55,034 nt of DNA from Micavibrio sp. UBA2705 (GCA_002354205.1 DELD01000024.1:25075-80108), one strand, 5' to 3'. Shown: positions 1 to 8,555, counted from the first letter of the stretch. Program-made: numbers and translations. Notes: generated by a model not told the origin, from the sequence alone.

Positions 1-253
1 CCGCCTTCCCCCCCGATGGGTTCGCGCCGGCTCCAGGCCCGCCAGTAACTGTACGCCCAAGTTGAACGACATGTTCGGCGGCTGAGCCAGCCAAAGCCTG
101 CGAATCTGTATTACAAACTAAGAAGTCCACACCATCAAGCTCTGATGTGATCATGTTGTTGACGGCATTGCCGCCCGCACCACCAACACCAACGACTTTA
201 ATGCGCGGCGTTAGTTCAGTTTGTTTTTGGTCTTGAATTCTTACATTGATCAT
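1..253 (-). CDS. ftsZ: Cell division protein FtsZ, N-terminal part (cut by window edge)
   Basis: FtsZ is the tubulin-like GTPase that forms the cytokinetic ring. Only the first 84 codons are in the window. After a short N-terminal stretch comes the family's first glycine-rich strand-loop (IKVVGVGGAGGNAVNNMI), then FLVCNTDSQAL, which matches the usual NTD(A/S)QAL motif. The ATG at 251-253 is preceded by a strong GGAGG ribosome site about 8 bases upstream. It is the last gene of the dcw cluster, downstream of ftsA, with a 316-base gap that probably carries its own promoter. Close to the edge the usual GLGAG loop reads GPGAG and the following residues also differ; see findings. The identity is certain, the missing part lies outside. 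Confidence 0.96.
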   Translation of the reverse strand, partial: MINVRIQDQKQTELTPRIKVVGVGGAGGNAVNNMITSELDGVDFLVCNTDSQALAGSAAEHVVQLGRTVTGGPGAGANPSGGKA

Positions 254-282
254 GCGGGTATCCTCCGTAGCACGACTGAAAC

Positions 283-324
283 TTATACACAGTGTCTTTT
301 GCTTTATGCACAAACTTATCCACA
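283..324. promoter_or_regulatory. Cluster of three perfect DnaA boxes in the ftsZ leader
   Basis: Three perfect matches to the DnaA box consensus TTATNCACA lie on the plus strand: TTATACACA at 283-291, TTATGCACA at 304-312 and TTATCCACA at 316-324. They sit between the candidate ftsZ promoter (354-383, minus) and the ftsZ start, so DnaA bound here would lie in the transcribed leader. Three boxes in 42 bases is far beyond chance. A link between DnaA and division-gene transcription is known from Caulobacter; that it works here is inference. Confidence 0.7.
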
Positions 325-353
325 GTGTGGCGCAGCGCGCATAACGTTAAAAC

Positions 354-383
354 ATTCTATTTTTTATACCTAATAAAGAACAA
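354..383 (-). promoter_or_regulatory. Candidate ftsZ promoter
   Basis: On the minus strand a TTGTTC (-35, at 383-378) and a TAGAAT (-10, at 359-354) are separated by 18 bases. This predicts a leader of roughly 95 bases before the ftsZ ATG. It lies between the two DnaA-box groups and just downstream of three GANTC sites. It is a consensus match only. Confidence 0.4.
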
Positions 384-408
384 GAGAACCCCTGTACTCA
401 CTCGGCGC

Positions 409-447
409 GATTCGTGAATCACATTTATATTTTACCCTTTGCGATTC
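409..447. promoter_or_regulatory. Three GANTC (CcrM-type) sites upstream of ftsZ
   Basis: GATTC at 409-413, GAATC at 416-420 and GATTC at 443-447 are clustered 25-65 bases upstream of the candidate ftsZ -35 box. GANTC is the target of the alphaproteobacterial cell-cycle methylase CcrM, and promoters with such sites are often GcrA-controlled. The first two form an inverted pair two bases apart. Regulation by methylation is inferred from the motif and its position. Confidence 0.45.
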
Positions 448-477
448 ATGCGAAGCAAGGGTTTGAATAGTTTGTTC

Positions 478-505
478 TGTGGATAAGTGGATAACGTTAC
501 CCACA
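478..505. promoter_or_regulatory. Second DnaA-box group downstream of ftsA
   Basis: TGTGGATAA (a perfect TTATCCACA on the minus strand) lies at 478-486. It is followed by two one-mismatch boxes, AGTGGATAA at 486-494 and TTACCCACA at 497-505. The group lies about 130-150 bases upstream of the predicted ftsZ start of transcription. The palindrome TAACGTTA occurs inside it (492-499) and again exactly 150 bases away at 342-349. Confidence 0.6.
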
Positions 506-569
506 TTATGCATTTTTATTTTGGAAAGTGATTTTTTCGTCATGAAGGGCTGCGAGCGCAGCACAGAGA

Positions 570-1844
570 TTACCAGTTTTCTTGCAACCAGACTTTGGTT
601 TTCTGCCAGAGCGAGCGCGTATCGCCGCACTCCATAATTTCTGCGGGCATTTCGTTTGAATGCCGCCCTAAATAAGTAAACAGCCCCGCCACGGTTGTAA
701 AAGCAGGCGTGTTCATTTCTTTAGGCAGTGAAGAAACGCCAATCGGCTTACCTAAGCGCACCTGTTTATCCAGCACATAATGCGCCAAATCACGGCAGCC
801 TGTCATTTGCGATGCACCGCCAACCAAAACAACGCGCCGACCAATAGCTTCAGTCACACCATTATCCATTAGCTTCGCGCGCAATTGTTCAAATATTTCT
901 TCCATGCGCGGCTGAATAATGCCGACAAGAACGGAGCGCGGGATATGGTGAGGATGAACGTCGTTATTATCACCGATTTGCATGACCTCAATCATGTCAT
1001 GCGTATCTGATGATGTCGACATTGCATTCCCGTAAAGGTTTTTTAAACGCTCAGCTTCGGCGAAACTCGTGGTTAAGCCCTGCGCAATATCATTCGTCAC
1101 ATGCGCGCCACCAAGCGGTACATAATCGGTTAGCAACATGCGTCCTGCTTGAAAGACGCTAAAGCTTGTTACGCCTGCGCCCATATCAATAACAATGCAG
1201 CCCAAATCTTTTTCATCGTCGACAAGACAAGCAAGGCCGCTTGCATAAGAATCAACGCACAGGGCTGATATATCAAGATGCGAGCGTTTCACTGCCGCCG
1301 CCAAATTACGCACGCCAGAAGTGTTACCCATGACAATATGAATGTTCATATTCAGCTCATCTCCGGACATGCCGATAGGGTCGCTTATACCGCCCTGTCC
1401 ATCAAGCCAGTATGCTGCGGGAATAGTATGGATAAGCTCCGCATCTTGGCTTTCTAAAATTTGATACTGTGCTTTTACAAGACCGCGATCAATATCTTTT
1501 TTCGTGATTGTCTCGCCGCGTACATCAACGGTGGCTTCGATAAAAGATGAATGGGTATGACACGCCGACACACTCACAACGACGTCGCGCAGAGGGTAAC
1601 CTTTCAGCTTTTCTGCCGCCATATTTTCAGCCATATGCACAGCTTCACGAATGGCGTTTTCAGCCGATGATAAATTTGTGATTGCGCCATTTTTAACACC
1701 TTCCGAAGAACGAAAGCCATGCCCCATAATTTCGATATGGCCAAACTCATCCTGCACCTGCCCCAAAAGGCAGACAATTTTGCTTGAGCCCACATCAACG
1801 GCGGCGACAGCAGAGCCTTTAGTTAAAAATGTTTTTTGTTGCAT
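570..1844 (-). CDS. ftsA: Cell division protein FtsA
   Basis: FtsA is the actin-fold ATPase that tethers FtsZ filaments to the inner membrane and recruits later divisome proteins. The N-terminal phosphate-1 motif AAVDVGSSKIVCLLG is clear, as are CIVIDMGAGVTSFSVF (phosphate 2) and VVLVGGASQMTGC (adenosine motif). The C-terminus (SLWQKTKVWLQENW) is an amphipathic membrane-targeting helix as in other FtsA proteins. The ATG at 1844 (MQQKTFLTKG) gives 424 residues, normal for the family. A TTG at 1892 would add 16 residues and nearly abut the ftsQ stop. Neither start has a convincing ribosome site; I prefer the ATG. It sits between ftsQ and ftsZ. Confidence 0.95.
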   Translation of the reverse strand: MQQKTFLTKGSAVAAVDVGSSKIVCLLGQVQDEFGHIEIMGHGFRSSEGVKNGAITNLSSAENAIREAVHMAENMAAEKLKGYPLRDVVVSVSACHTHSSFIEATVDVRGETITKKDIDRGLVKAQYQILESQDAELIHTIPAAYWLDGQGGISDPIGMSGDELNMNIHIVMGNTSGVRNLAAAVKRSHLDISALCVDSYASGLACLVDDEKDLGCIVIDMGAGVTSFSVFQAGRMLLTDYVPLGGAHVTNDIAQGLTTSFAEAERLKNLYGNAMSTSSDTHDMIEVMQIGDNNDVHPHHIPRSVLVGIIQPRMEEIFEQLRAKLMDNGVTEAIGRRVVLVGGASQMTGCRDLAHYVLDKQVRLGKPIGVSSLPKEMNTPAFTTVAGLFTYLGRHSNEMPAEIMECGDTRSLWQKTKVWLQENW

Positions 1845-1895
1845 GTTCAGTGTTACGCATCTGTTAATGGCCGAAACCGTGTTAAAATTCAAATT

Positions 1896-2759
1896 CTATA
1901 TTGGCGCGCCTGCGCCTGAAATATAATCATAACTTTTATTCGCCGCCCCTGGATAGGCTTTTATAATCAAGCGATCTGATTGGCGAATGTCTATATTTTT
2001 AATCGTCTTATCCAGAACTTCGTCCCGTTCATGTGCGCGCACCAAACGCTGCAATGCCAGCGCGATATTGTCTTCAGGCAGGTTCACAATAATTTTATTG
2101 TTTAATTTCAAATCCCAACGGCGCTTACCAACAAAAATGGCTTGGTCAAGGCGTTCATATATTTTTGGCGCGGCGGTTACGACATCTAAAAGCGCACCAA
2201 TATTTTCTGGCGCATTTTCACCCTGAATAATCAGCAATTTTTCAAAACGCTCTAAATCTTGCGTTGTGATTCTATACCCCCTGCGGTCAACAACAACTAA
2301 ACGCCCATCATGCATCCAAAGCGCGGCAGGGCGGCGTTCTTTGAGTGTGATGTGTAGGCTATCGGGGAAAACGCGTTTCACGCTCACGTTTTCTATCCAT
2401 GATATACCGCTTAACGCTTCGTGAATTTGATGCGGCTTTACCTTAAACAGCGGCATGTTCTTTTCAGCGTTTATAAGCGCCATCAACAAATCGGGGTCAG
2501 CGTTTTCGCGCCCTTCGACAAAAATATTTTGCAAGCGAAAACCGGCTTTGGCAGAAGCTTCGATAAACGCGCCTTCTGCTAAATTTTGTGTTTTGGGAAT
2601 GCCGCCGCTAACAACAAACCATGTGCAGGCACATAGCAATATCATCAAAGCAAAGAAACGCAGGCCGATGCGCTGAAAACGCGCAGCAATCAGCGCTAAG
2701 CTGTTTTTTGATCCGCGGTTTTTGAGGCGTGTTTGTCTTGTTTTTGTTTGTCGTAGCAT
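1896..2759 (-). CDS. ftsQ: Cell division protein FtsQ
   Basis: FtsQ is a bitopic inner-membrane divisome protein whose periplasmic part scaffolds FtsB and FtsL. The 287-residue product has a basic cytoplasmic tail (residues 1-32), one membrane helix (about 33-52), and a POTRA-type domain beginning near FRLQNIFVEGRENADPDLLM. The FtsQ-type core follows (WIENVSVKRVFPDSLHITLKER). The ATG lies 64 bases inside the end of ddl. No later Met leaves a cytoplasmic tail, so the long overlap seems real. A weak GAAG precedes the start. It is translated between ddl and ftsA. Confidence 0.9.
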   Translation of the reverse strand: MLRQTKTRQTRLKNRGSKNSLALIAARFQRIGLRFFALMILLCACTWFVVSGGIPKTQNLAEGAFIEASAKAGFRLQNIFVEGRENADPDLLMALINAEKNMPLFKVKPHQIHEALSGISWIENVSVKRVFPDSLHITLKERRPAALWMHDGRLVVVDRRGYRITTQDLERFEKLLIIQGENAPENIGALLDVVTAAPKIYERLDQAIFVGKRRWDLKLNNKIIVNLPEDNIALALQRLVRAHERDEVLDKTIKNIDIRQSDRLIIKAYPGAANKSYDYISGAGAPI

Positions 2760-3703
2760 AGAGCGTCTTCAATGAGATGTGAACAGAGTTCGGGAAATGT
2801 TGAGCCATTGGCAATGACCTGCGAAGGACCAATAGATTCCGCCGTTAAACCGGGCTGAGTATTAATCTCTAGCAAGTATAACCCATCTAGGCCCTGCTTG
2901 TCATTAAATCTAAAGTCGCATCTGGCAATGCCGCGACAACCCAGCTTATTATAAAGCGCTTCGGACTGCGCCATTGCGGCTTTATAAATAGTTTCATCGA
3001 TCTGTGCAGGGAATTCGTAAACCGTATCTTGGTCAACATATTTGGCCTGATAATCAAAGAAATCTTGCTGCGCGACAATGCGCGTTACGCCTTGCGCTTT
3101 ACCGTCTAAAACCGCAACGGTTAATTCTTCACCAGGGATATAGGCTTCAATCATCACATCATTTTCAAACGGCCATTCTTTTTGAATAGCAGGCAAAAGA
3201 TTCGCGCCATCAGAGCCGATCATATAAATACCAACACTAGAGCCTTCATCTTTGGGTTTGATTACGTATGGCGGCTTAATTACGTTTTGGCTTGTGATTT
3301 CGTCTTTACCGACTAAAACTTCATCGGCGACATTAATGCCGATAGACTTCGCGATTGTTTTTGTTAGCGGCTTATCCATAGCAATAGCCGATGCTTTTAC
3401 GCCTGAGTGGGTATAAGGCAGCTTGAGCATTTCAAGCACGGCTTGTATTGTGCCATCTTCGCCGCCCTTGCCATAGAGGTTATTAAACACAACGTCAGGG
3501 GTTATATTTTCTAGCTCAACTGTCAATTTAGAAAGATTATCGGTCACATCGATGACATGAACATTGTAACCAGCCTCAATCAAGGCCTGTTCTACGGCTT
3601 TGCCCTTGGTGAGTGAAACCATGCGCTCAACAGACCAGCCGCCGAGCAATAAAGCCACTTTGATTTTTGCGTTTTTTTCACTATCCATCATCAACCATCC
3701 CAT
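2696..3703 (-). CDS. ddl: D-alanine--D-alanine ligase
   Basis: This ATP-grasp enzyme joins two D-alanines for the peptidoglycan stem peptide. It has the N-terminal LLGGWSVER loop, the central YVIKPKDEGSSVGI ATP-binding segment, the omega-loop tyrosine in FDYQAKY, and the metal-binding LLEINTQPGLT end motif. Length (335 residues) is somewhat long because of a charged, Lys-rich C-terminal tail (about residues 317-335), the part that overlaps ftsQ by 64 bases. The motif usually written LHG..GEDG reads LYGKGGEDG (Tyr77). Possible starts are at 3703, 3691 and 3688; the first is used here. It follows murB by 55 bases in the dcw operon. Confidence 0.93.
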   Translation of the reverse strand: MGWLMMDSEKNAKIKVALLLGGWSVERMVSLTKGKAVEQALIEAGYNVHVIDVTDNLSKLTVELENITPDVVFNNLYGKGGEDGTIQAVLEMLKLPYTHSGVKASAIAMDKPLTKTIAKSIGINVADEVLVGKDEITSQNVIKPPYVIKPKDEGSSVGIYMIGSDGANLLPAIQKEWPFENDVMIEAYIPGEELTVAVLDGKAQGVTRIVAQQDFFDYQAKYVDQDTVYEFPAQIDETIYKAAMAQSEALYNKLGCRGIARCDFRFNDKQGLDGLYLLEINTQPGLTAESIGPSQVIANGSTFPELCSHLIEDALCYDKQKQDKHASKTADQKTA

Positions 3704-3758
3704 GATTATCTAATGTTAATTATAAACGGATAGCGCAGATACGCAAAGCAGCACTCTT

Positions 3759-4745
3759 TTAATCAATCCAGTTATCCAGAGGCGCTTGCCCGTCAACATA
3801 ACGCCCAATGCGGCGAATTTCCCAGCGCAGCGTAATGCCAAACTTTTCAAAAACGCGGCGGCGCATTTCTTCGCCAAGACATTCAAGATCAAAGGCGCTT
3901 GCATCACCTGCGTTAATCATAAAGTTACAATGCTTTTCTGACATTTGCGCGCCGCCAATGGTAAAGCCGCGCCCATCCACCGCGTCTATTAATCGCCACG
4001 CCCCCCATGAAGGGTCAAGCCCTGCAGCCTGCAAATCAGCGCTGCTGGGGTTCGCAAAGGTTGAGCCGCCTGTTTTTTCTTTAATGGGCTGCGAGGCTTC
4101 GCGCTTGGCGCGAATATCTGCAATTTCGCCTTTAATAATTTCAGGATCGCCCGTAGTGGCGTTAAACACAGCCTCAACAAAAACAAGTTCTTTATCTGGC
4201 GCTGAGTGGCGGTATGTATAGCGCATATCATCAACAGATAATTCATGTATATTCCCATCGCGGTCAATGCCACGCAGGCATTCAAGACAATCGACAACTT
4301 CACGTCCATATGCGCCCGCATTCATTTTTAGCGCGCCGCCAATTGTGCCGGGGATGCCGCTTAAAAATGACAATCCAGAAAGGCCAAATTGCGCCGCTTT
4401 TTGCGCGACATTCATATCTAAGGCCAGCGCCCCGCAGCGCAATTTATCTACACCCTCACGCTCAATATAATTAAACGCACGATTTAACTTGATCGTCACG
4501 CCTGAAACGCCGCCGTCACGGATGATTGTGTTTGATGCCACGCCAAAAATATGTAGCGGTAACTCAGCCGGATAAGCTTTTAGGAAAGCCTGTAAGTCTG
4601 CGCTATCTTCTGGGCAGACCATCACATCAGCGCTGCCGCCTGTTTTAAACCAACCCTTTGCACCAAGCGCAGCATCAAAACGGTAGCTGCCCGCGATTTC
4701 TGGCAAATCATATGATTCAAGCGGCGACTTTAATGGGGTGCTCAT
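3759..4745 (-). CDS. murB: UDP-N-acetylenolpyruvoylglucosamine reductase
   Basis: MurB reduces UDP-GlcNAc-enolpyruvate to UDP-MurNAc using FAD and NADPH in the cytoplasm. Visible motifs are GIPGTIGGALKMNAGAYG (FAD binding), the YRHS segment, GGSTFANP with the catalytic Ser, EKHCNFMIN, and a C-terminal Glu in LRWEIRRIG. The GSTF form indicates a type II MurB. The ATG at 4745 overlaps the murC stop by four bases (ATGA) and has a GGAAAGA site upstream, giving 328 residues. A longer in-frame reading inside murC has no support. Translation is probably coupled to murC. Confidence 0.95.
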   Translation of the reverse strand: MSTPLKSPLESYDLPEIAGSYRFDAALGAKGWFKTGGSADVMVCPEDSADLQAFLKAYPAELPLHIFGVASNTIIRDGGVSGVTIKLNRAFNYIEREGVDKLRCGALALDMNVAQKAAQFGLSGLSFLSGIPGTIGGALKMNAGAYGREVVDCLECLRGIDRDGNIHELSVDDMRYTYRHSAPDKELVFVEAVFNATTGDPEIIKGEIADIRAKREASQPIKEKTGGSTFANPSSADLQAAGLDPSWGAWRLIDAVDGRGFTIGGAQMSEKHCNFMINAGDASAFDLECLGEEMRRRVFEKFGITLRWEIRRIGRYVDGQAPLDNWID

Positions 4746-6202
4746 GCGACATTCTTTCCAGATTTCTTGTGCAGCGTTTCCAACTCCGCAGGCAAAGCAT
4801 TTGCCCATTTTGTAATGCTGCCCGCGCCTAGGCAGACGACTAAATCATTAGGCTGCGCATGTTCATAAACCATCGCAGCAAGGTCATCTTCATGATCAAG
4901 AATATGCACGCCGCGATGCCCGTGGGCGATTAACCCTTCGGCGAAATGTTCTTTATCAATGCCGTCAATCGGCTGCTCGCCCGCCGCATGGATATCCGCG
5001 ACGAAAACCATGTCCGCGTCATGGAAGCACTTACAAAACGCATCAAATAAATCACTTAATCGTGAATATCTGTGTGGCTGCATTACCGCAATTATACGAC
5101 CTTGGTTTTCCTGCACCACCTGACGCGCCGCTTTTAATACGGCCGTAATTTCAACAGGGTGATGACCGTAATCATCAATAATGCTGATGCCATTCACTTC
5201 GCCCGTTTTGGTAAAGCGGCGCTTTACGCCCGCAAAGCTTGCTAATGCTTGACGCATATTTTCAGGCGTCAGGCCAAGTTCATAACCGATGCTCAGCGCC
5301 GCAAGGGCATTTTGCAAATTATGCCGCCCCGGCATAGGAAGGAAGACATTCTCAAGGACAGTGTCTTCTTCTTGATCGGTGAGCCAGCCTGCGAAAGTCA
5401 CGCTACAATAGCTACCTTCGGCCTTTGCGCGAATGTTATCGGCGCGAATATCAGCCTGCGGGTTAAAGCCATAAGTTAGAATACGGCGGTCAGTCGTTGC
5501 CGCTATAAGCGATTGCACTTCAGGGTGATCAAGGCAAAGCACAGCGAAGCCATAAAAAGGTATGTTTTCAATAAAGCGTGAAAACGCTTTGCGCATATTA
5601 TCAAAAGCGCCATAATGTTCCATATGTTCGGGGTCAATATTAGTCACAACCGCGACCTGCGCAGGAAGGCGCGTGAACGAGCCGTCACTTTCATCAGCCT
5701 CGACCACCATCCATTCGCCCTGCCCCATGCGGGTATTGGTGCCGTACGAATTGACGATGCCGCCATTAATCACAGTTGGGTCAATGCCGCATTCTTCTAA
5801 TAATGTGCCAACCAATGACGTTGTAGTGGTTTTTCCATGCGTGCCGCCAATAGCGATAGATGATTTAAAACGCATCAATTCCGCAAGCATATCAGCGCGG
5901 CGTACAACAGGCACTTTCTGGGCGCGCGCCTCGATAAGTTCAGGGTTATCATTAGGAACGGCTGATGAAATAATCACGGCAGCAGGGCGCAGGCCATCCG
6001 CATAAATATTTGGCGCATTATGACCGATATGCACGGCGATGTCTTTGGCTTGCAAGCGCTCGACATTTGGGCTCTGCGCCATGTCTGATCCTTGGACAGT
6101 GTAGCCCATTGAATGCAGTACTTCTGCAATGCCCGACATACCAATGCCGCCAATGCCAATAAAATGTAAAACTCCCACAGTGTCGACGCTATCCAGACGC
6201 AT
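4742..6202 (-). CDS. murC: UDP-N-acetylmuramate--L-alanine ligase
   Basis: MurC adds L-Ala, the first stem-peptide residue, to UDP-MurNAc with ATP hydrolysis. The 486 residues show the N-terminal Rossmann loop FIGIGGIGMSGIAEVL, the P-loop IGGTHGKTTTTSL (about 118-130), VVEADESDGSF, the NIDPEHMEHYG segment, and the C-terminal domain motif DDYGHHPVEI. Length is normal for the family. There is a 103-base gap between this start and the upstream murG stop, one of the few places in the cluster where a separate promoter could sit. The end is coupled to murB by an ATGA overlap. Confidence 0.97.
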   Translation of the reverse strand: MRLDSVDTVGVLHFIGIGGIGMSGIAEVLHSMGYTVQGSDMAQSPNVERLQAKDIAVHIGHNAPNIYADGLRPAAVIISSAVPNDNPELIEARAQKVPVVRRADMLAELMRFKSSIAIGGTHGKTTTTSLVGTLLEECGIDPTVINGGIVNSYGTNTRMGQGEWMVVEADESDGSFTRLPAQVAVVTNIDPEHMEHYGAFDNMRKAFSRFIENIPFYGFAVLCLDHPEVQSLIAATTDRRILTYGFNPQADIRADNIRAKAEGSYCSVTFAGWLTDQEEDTVLENVFLPMPGRHNLQNALAALSIGYELGLTPENMRQALASFAGVKRRFTKTGEVNGISIIDDYGHHPVEITAVLKAARQVVQENQGRIIAVMQPHRYSRLSDLFDAFCKCFHDADMVFVADIHAAGEQPIDGIDKEHFAEGLIAHGHRGVHILDHEDDLAAMVYEHAQPNDLVVCLGAGSITKWANALPAELETLHKKSGKNVA

Positions 6203-6305
6203 AAACTCTTACTTTCCAAATCATATGTTAGAAAATAAGGTATAAACGAGGGCGTATAGAAAATAAAGCCTTTAATGCCGTGGCCTTAAGGCGCGCTGTG
6301 AAGAA

Positions 6306-7394
6306 CTATTCCCAGCCACGCGCTAATGCGACAACCAAATTACCAAGGCGGCGACCCGCATCAGGCTTCGCGCAGCTTTGCGCCGCTTCGGCTGCCTTAA
6401 ACAAGGTTTGTGGCGTTTGAAAGAATGTCTCAAGGCGTGCGCTTAACGCATCTGCCGTAAAGCCATTTTCGACCATCACCCACGCGCCGCCTTTTTGGGC
6501 GATGGCTTCGGCGTTAATTTTCTGTTGCTGGTCGGCGTGATGCGGGTAAGGCACGTAAATCGCAGGGCGGCCTGCCGTGGAAACTTCTGATACCGTACTT
6601 GCCCCTGCACGCGCAATAATCAAATGCGCTTTTTGCAATTGTTCTGGTACATTTTTAAAGAACACATCAACTTCGGCTGAAATGCCGGCCTCTTTATATG
6701 CGGCGCTTAACTGCCCCTTATCTTCTTCGCGGCATTGCTGCACAACGTTAATACGACTGCGATAAATTTCGGGGAGCAGCGCCAAAGCCTCAGGAACAAC
6801 TTTGGACAAAATAGTTGCGCCGAGCGAGCCGCCCATAATGAAAAGGTTAAACGCGCCATCATCCTGAATATCAGGATAAGGTTCAGTGAACAAATCAGCC
6901 ACGCCTTTGCGCACAGGGTTACCCGTGACAACCGCACGAATTTTATCTTCACTATCAAGGCCTATCGAATTTTCATGCGAAAGTGCGATGCGCTCTGCAC
7001 GTGATGACAACAAGACATTAGCCTTACCCAATATTGCATTTTGCTCATGGATAATTGTCGGAATTTTCATGCGCTGCGCAGCATAGACCGCAGGGACAGA
7101 TGGGTAACCGCCAAAACCAATGACGATTTCTGGTTTTATTTTGGCCAGTAATGCTTTTGCTTGTAAATAGCCAAGCCCCATCGACACACAGCCTTTAAGC
7201 TTGCCGATAATGCCGCCTGACCACGCGCTTGATTTTAAAACATGGACATCCACGCCGACGAAAGAATCTTTATATTTCAAAGCGCGCAGATCTGTCGCCA
7301 ATGCGACCTCAAAGCCACGCGACTTTAAATCTTCAGCCAAAGCCGCTGCAGGAAAAATGTGACCGCCAGTACCACCAGCACTTAATAAAATCAT
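6306..7394 (-). CDS. murG: Lipid II synthase, N-acetylglucosaminyltransferase MurG
   Basis: MurG transfers GlcNAc to lipid I at the cytoplasmic face of the inner membrane to make lipid II. The glycine-rich GGTGGHIFPA (residues 7-16), the GFGGYPSVPAVYAA loop, the C-domain IMGGSLGA loop, and the donor-binding IARAGASTVSE and HHADQQQKINA segments are all present. Its 362 residues are typical. The stop of ftsW is four bases upstream of the ATG. The likely ribosome site is AAAGGTG. Confidence 0.97.
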   Translation of the reverse strand: MILLSAGGTGGHIFPAAALAEDLKSRGFEVALATDLRALKYKDSFVGVDVHVLKSSAWSGGIIGKLKGCVSMGLGYLQAKALLAKIKPEIVIGFGGYPSVPAVYAAQRMKIPTIIHEQNAILGKANVLLSSRAERIALSHENSIGLDSEDKIRAVVTGNPVRKGVADLFTEPYPDIQDDGAFNLFIMGGSLGATILSKVVPEALALLPEIYRSRINVVQQCREEDKGQLSAAYKEAGISAEVDVFFKNVPEQLQKAHLIIARAGASTVSEVSTAGRPAIYVPYPHHADQQQKINAEAIAQKGGAWVMVENGFTADALSARLETFFQTPQTLFKAAEAAQSCAKPDAGRRLGNLVVALARGWE

Positions 7395-7397
7395 ACG

Positions 7398-8555
7398 CTA
7401 AACACCTTTACGTCTGGCCGTGAGGCCTTTTTTGGCTATGGAATGTTTGGGCTCTTTGCGCGTGAGCGCCAGCACAATACCCATAGACAGAGAAATTGCC
7501 AATAGTGATGAACCGCCATAGCTGAGAAGCGGTAAAGTCATGCCCTTCGCCGGTAAAACACCCAAGGCCGACCCCATATGTATCATAGCCTGCAATGCGA
7601 ACATTGCCAATATGCCGCTGACACATAAAATAGAAAATAAATTTTCACATTCCTGCAGATTTTTTAGCGCCCGCATAATGACAAATAAATAAAGGCCGAT
7701 CACCACAAAAATAAAAAACAGGCCGAATTCTTCCGCGCCGACGGAGAATATGAAGTCAGCATGACTATCTGGAATTTCCATTTTTACGCTGCCCTGCCCT
7801 GGGCCTTTGCCCAAAATGCCCCCGCTACGAAACGCTTCAATCGATTTTTCAACTTGAAAATTATCGCCGCTATCTGGGAATAAAAACCGGTTAATACGGC
7901 TTTTTACATGCGGGAAGAAGCTATAAGCGCCAAGCACCATGACACCGCCAACAGGCAGAAGCGCGAGCACGTAGCGCATAGAAAGCCCCGCGACAACAAC
8001 CATCGCGGCGAGCATAACAGTTAAAACGAAGCTCATGCCGAAATCGGGCTGAATAAGGAACAAAAACAGCACCAAGCTATAAAGCATGCCGACATATTGC
8101 GGGCCTTTGAAATGTATATCTTCTTTCCAGCGTGCCAGCAGCCATGCCGCCATTACAGCAAAAGCAGGTTTTGCGAACTCGCTTGGCTGCAATGAAAAAC
8201 CCGGCAGCGGTATCCAGCGCTGCGCGCCTTTAATCTCGGGGCCAATAAACGGCACAAGGATAAGCGCGATGATCGTACCAATAAAACACAAACTGCCTAA
8301 ACGCCAAATCATGCGCGGCGAACATAAAGATGCCAAAAACATCACCGCCACAGAAGGCACTAAAAACACAAGATGCTTTAAAATGAAGTGCATGTCGGGC
8401 AAATTAATACGTAACGCAACGGCTGAGCCTGCCGCCGTGACGAGGATAATACCAACCACCATTAGCGCCAATATACCCAAAAGAAGGCCATGATCAACAG
8501 TCCACCACCAACGGCCAATAAGGGACTGGTCAGTTCTTTCGGGCAGCAAGCTCAT
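7398..8555 (-). CDS. ftsW: Peptidoglycan glycosyltransferase FtsW (SEDS family)
   Basis: FtsW is the septal SEDS polymerase that works with the penicillin-binding protein FtsI. The 385-residue product is strongly hydrophobic with about ten membrane segments. It keeps the SEDS signatures KGAQRWIPLPGFSLQPSEFAKP, LIQPDFGMS, SHADFIFSVGAEEFG (normally near-identical, with the HTDF form) and LPLLSYGGSS. The C-terminus is basic and cytoplasmic. Its ATG directly abuts the murD stop (TAAATG), so translation is probably coupled. murG follows after three bases. Confidence 0.96.
   Translation of the reverse strand: MSLLPERTDQSLIGRWWWTVDHGLLLGILALMVVGIILVTAAGSAVALRINLPDMHFILKHLVFLVPSVAVMFLASLCSPRMIWRLGSLCFIGTIIALILVPFIGPEIKGAQRWIPLPGFSLQPSEFAKPAFAVMAAWLLARWKEDIHFKGPQYVGMLYSLVLFLFLIQPDFGMSFVLTVMLAAMVVVAGLSMRYVLALLPVGGVMVLGAYSFFPHVKSRINRFLFPDSGDNFQVEKSIEAFRSGGILGKGPGQGSVKMEIPDSHADFIFSVGAEEFGLFFIFVVIGLYLFVIMRALKNLQECENLFSILCVSGILAMFALQAMIHMGSALGVLPAKGMTLPLLSYGGSSLLAISLSMGIVLALTRKEPKHSIAKKGLTARRKGV

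Noticed and set aside
434..462. Hairpin ACCCTTTGC / GCAAGGGT as an ftsA terminator
   Set aside because: Bulged stem, long loop and no T-run on the minus strand.
283..505. The DnaA-box cluster as a replication origin
   Set aside because: No adjacent AT-rich unwinding repeats and none of the usual origin neighbours; position before ftsZ fits gene regulation better.
370..630. An 86-codon minus-strand frame between ftsA and ftsZ
   Set aside because: It overlaps the FtsA C-terminus and runs through the DnaA-box/GANTC region; no ribosome site and no protein-like composition.
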